Origin: Pseudohalocynthiibacter aestuariivivens
Lineage (GTDB): Bacteria; Pseudomonadota; Alphaproteobacteria; Rhodobacterales; Rhodobacteraceae
DNA length: 64,000 nt
Direction: 5' to 3'
NCBI RefSeq assembly: GCF_011040495.1
Contig: NZ_CP049037.1
Coordinates: forward strand, 2,356,001-2,420,000
Below, piece by piece: positions 62,674 through 64,000 of this stretch (the first letter of the stretch is position 1; each line of letters opens with the position of its first letter). Made by a program: the position numbers and the translations under genes. The notes below the pieces were generated by a model. That model had not been told where the DNA came from and ran no database searches. It saw only the letters and a list, made by a program, of their open reading frames with translations.

Positions 62674-64000
62674 TTATGCCAGCCGACCATGACAATGTTT
62701 GAATTTTTTACCCGACCCACAGGGGCACATGGCGTTTCGACCGGGGTTGCCCCATGTCGTGGGATCGTTTTCATCAAACCCCGGCGCGGCGTCTTCCGAC
62801 ACTTGCTGGGCTTCCTCGGATGTCTCTGCGGCATCGGTCTGGGCCTCTAGCGCAGCCTGCTGCTGGGCCATCTGGTCCATGATCGCCTTGCGGTCCTCTT
62901 CGGACATGGGGCGCACCTGCGACAGTTGCTGAGTCACCGTCTGGCGCAAGCTGTCGAGCATCGTCTCGAACAACTGGAACGCCTCGTTCTTGTATTCGTT
63001 CAGAGGATCGCGTTGCGCATACCCACGAAAGCCAACGACGCTGCGCAAATGCTCTAGCGTCAGCAGATGCTCACGCCAGTTGCTGTCGATGGTTTGCAGC
63101 AGGATCTGTTTTTCTACCAGCCGCATGTTGGTCGGGCCGAACTGAGATGCCTTTTGCGCCATCATCTCGTTCGCGGCCTTCTCAATCCGCTCAGATATGT
63201 CTTCGTCGTCGACACCTTCTTCGTCGGCCCAGGCCTGCACCGGCAGATCCATATTCAGCTGTTCAACCAATGCGGCATGCAGCCCGGTCATATCCCACTG
63301 CTCGGCATAGGACTTTGGCGGCATGTACTGATCTACCAGATCATCGATCACCTCGCCGCGCATGTCCTTTACGATGTCGGACAGGTCGGCAGCGCGCATG
63401 ATATCGAGCCGTTGCTTAAAGATCACCTTGCGCTGCTCATTCATCACATCGTCGAATTTCAACAGCTGCTTGCGGATGTCAAAGTTGCGGCCCTCGACTT
63501 TGGCCTGTGCGCGTTCCAGTGATTTGTTCACCCAAGGGTGAATGATCGCCTCATCCTCTTTCATACCCAGACCCGACAGCACCTTTTCCAGCCGTTCGGA
63601 ACCGAAAATGCGCATCAGATCGTCGTCGAGCGACAAGAAGAACGCCGATTTACCCGGATCACCCTGACGGCCTGACCGGCCGCGCAGCTGGTTATCGATC
63701 CTGCGGCTTTCGTGCCGTTCGGTGGCCAACACAAACAGCCCGCCCGCTTCTATCACGGCTTGCTCGTCAGCAGTATGCCCGGCCTCAATTTTGGCACGGA
63801 TTGCATCTGCATCACCGTCCGGATCGGCAGCAATCGCTTCCAGCACCTTCATTTCGAAGTTACCGCCCAGTTTGATATCGGTGCCGCGCCCGGCCATGTT
63901 GGTCGCAATGGTCACTGCGCCCAGCTTGCCTGCGTCACCGACGATCTGCGCCTCTTGTTCGTGTTGGCGCGCATTCAGGACGTTGTGCGGCACATTCGCT
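62674..64000 (-). CDS. secA: Preprotein translocase ATPase SecA (C-terminal part, 5' end outside window)
   Basis: The last ~442 residues of the ATP-driven motor of the Sec translocon. [56 protein letters not shown] (nucleotide-binding domain 2), then the helical scaffold and wing regions ([25 protein letters not shown]), an acidic linker, and the zinc-binding tail [15 protein letters not shown] that binds SecB and phospholipid. The frame is open to the window edge, so the gene continues beyond base 64000. Confidence 0.98.
   Translation of the reverse strand, partial: ANVPHNVLNARQHEQEAQIVGDAGKLGAVTIATNMAGRGTDIKLGGNFEMKVLEAIAADPDGDADAIRAKIEAGHTADEQAVIEAGGLFVLATERHESRRIDNQLRGRSGRQGDPGKSAFFLSLDDDLMRIFGSERLEKVLSGLGMKEDEAIIHPWVNKSLERAQAKVEGRNFDIRKQLLKFDDVMNEQRKVIFKQRLDIMRAADLSDIVKDMRGEVIDDLVDQYMPPKSYAEQWDMTGLHAALVEQLNMDLPVQAWADEEGVDDEDISERIEKAANEMMAQKASQFGPTNMRLVEKQILLQTIDSNWREHLLTLEHLRSVVGFRGYAQRDPLNEYKNEAFQLFETMLDSLRQTVTQQLSQVRPMSEEDRKAIMDQMAQQQAALEAQTDAAETSEEAQQVSEDAAPGFDENDPTTWGNPGRNAMCPCGSGKKFKHCHGRLA

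Overview
The window looks like a chromosomal segment of a marine alphaproteobacterium of the Rhodobacteraceae (Roseobacter group). The basis is high GC, densely packed genes with ATGA start/stop overlaps, alphaproteobacterial gene orders (rbfA-truB-rpsO-pnp, heparinase II/III-purH-lspA), a 58-residue DUF1674 protein, a pyrrolysine-free MttB-family methyltransferase and a double-domain ALDH16-type aldehyde dehydrogenase. I see no rRNA, tRNA, IS element, prophage or CRISPR array. Both ends cut genes: an alpha-2-macroglobulin at the left and secA at the right.

Layout. 1-14 kb: alpha-2-macroglobulin and pbpC (envelope defence and repair), a thiolase, a metallophosphoesterase, rpe, an acyl-CoA ligase/MaoC/hot-dog thioesterase group, and a copper-efflux operon (copA-cueR) with a textbook MerR-type promoter. 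14-21.6 kb: a compact seven-gene minus-strand operon (GntR regulator, dihydrodipicolinate-synthase-like lyase, PuuC-like aldehyde dehydrogenase, MttB-family methyltransferase, two SDRs, FAD amine oxidase). It is the best candidate for an uncharacterised pathway, probably catabolism of an N-methylated amine or betaine. 21.7-27.7 kb: trkH, a TPP-dependent decarboxylase-like enzyme, aroC, and divergent ald/lrp-type regulator.

27.9-39.5 kb: the conserved translation/RNA-decay series rbfA, truB, rpsO, pnp on the minus strand, broken up by accessory genes (phosphodiester glycosidase, two divergent acidic RTX proteins, DUF1643, membrane proteins, an EamA exporter, asparaginase). 39.7-45.3 kb: dapB with a DUF4105 membrane protein, a small secreted protein, a class I/II aminotransferase, and thiM-thiE behind a TPP riboswitch. 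45.3-54 kb: an RsmB-like rRNA methyltransferase, heparinase-like protein, purH, lspA, a DUF3035 lipoprotein, and a pair of M16 peptidases with complementary active-site halves. 54-64 kb: the ALDH16-type enzyme with deoC, a shortened DgoK-like protein, a TIGR01244 phosphatase-like protein, radC, a periplasmic substrate-binding/OmpA fusion, an unknown membrane-anchored protein, and the C-terminal part of secA.

Non-coding signals that stand out are two intergenic arrays, each of four tandem 11-bp units (consensus ACCGAYNNNAT) at 11.1 kb and 59.9 kb; the CueR-type promoter; the TPP riboswitch; three stem-loops in the pnp leader; a perfect 23-bp tandem duplication before the asparaginase gene; and an apparently antisense-oriented terminator between purH and lspA. 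All functional assignments come from reading motifs by eye; no database search was run.
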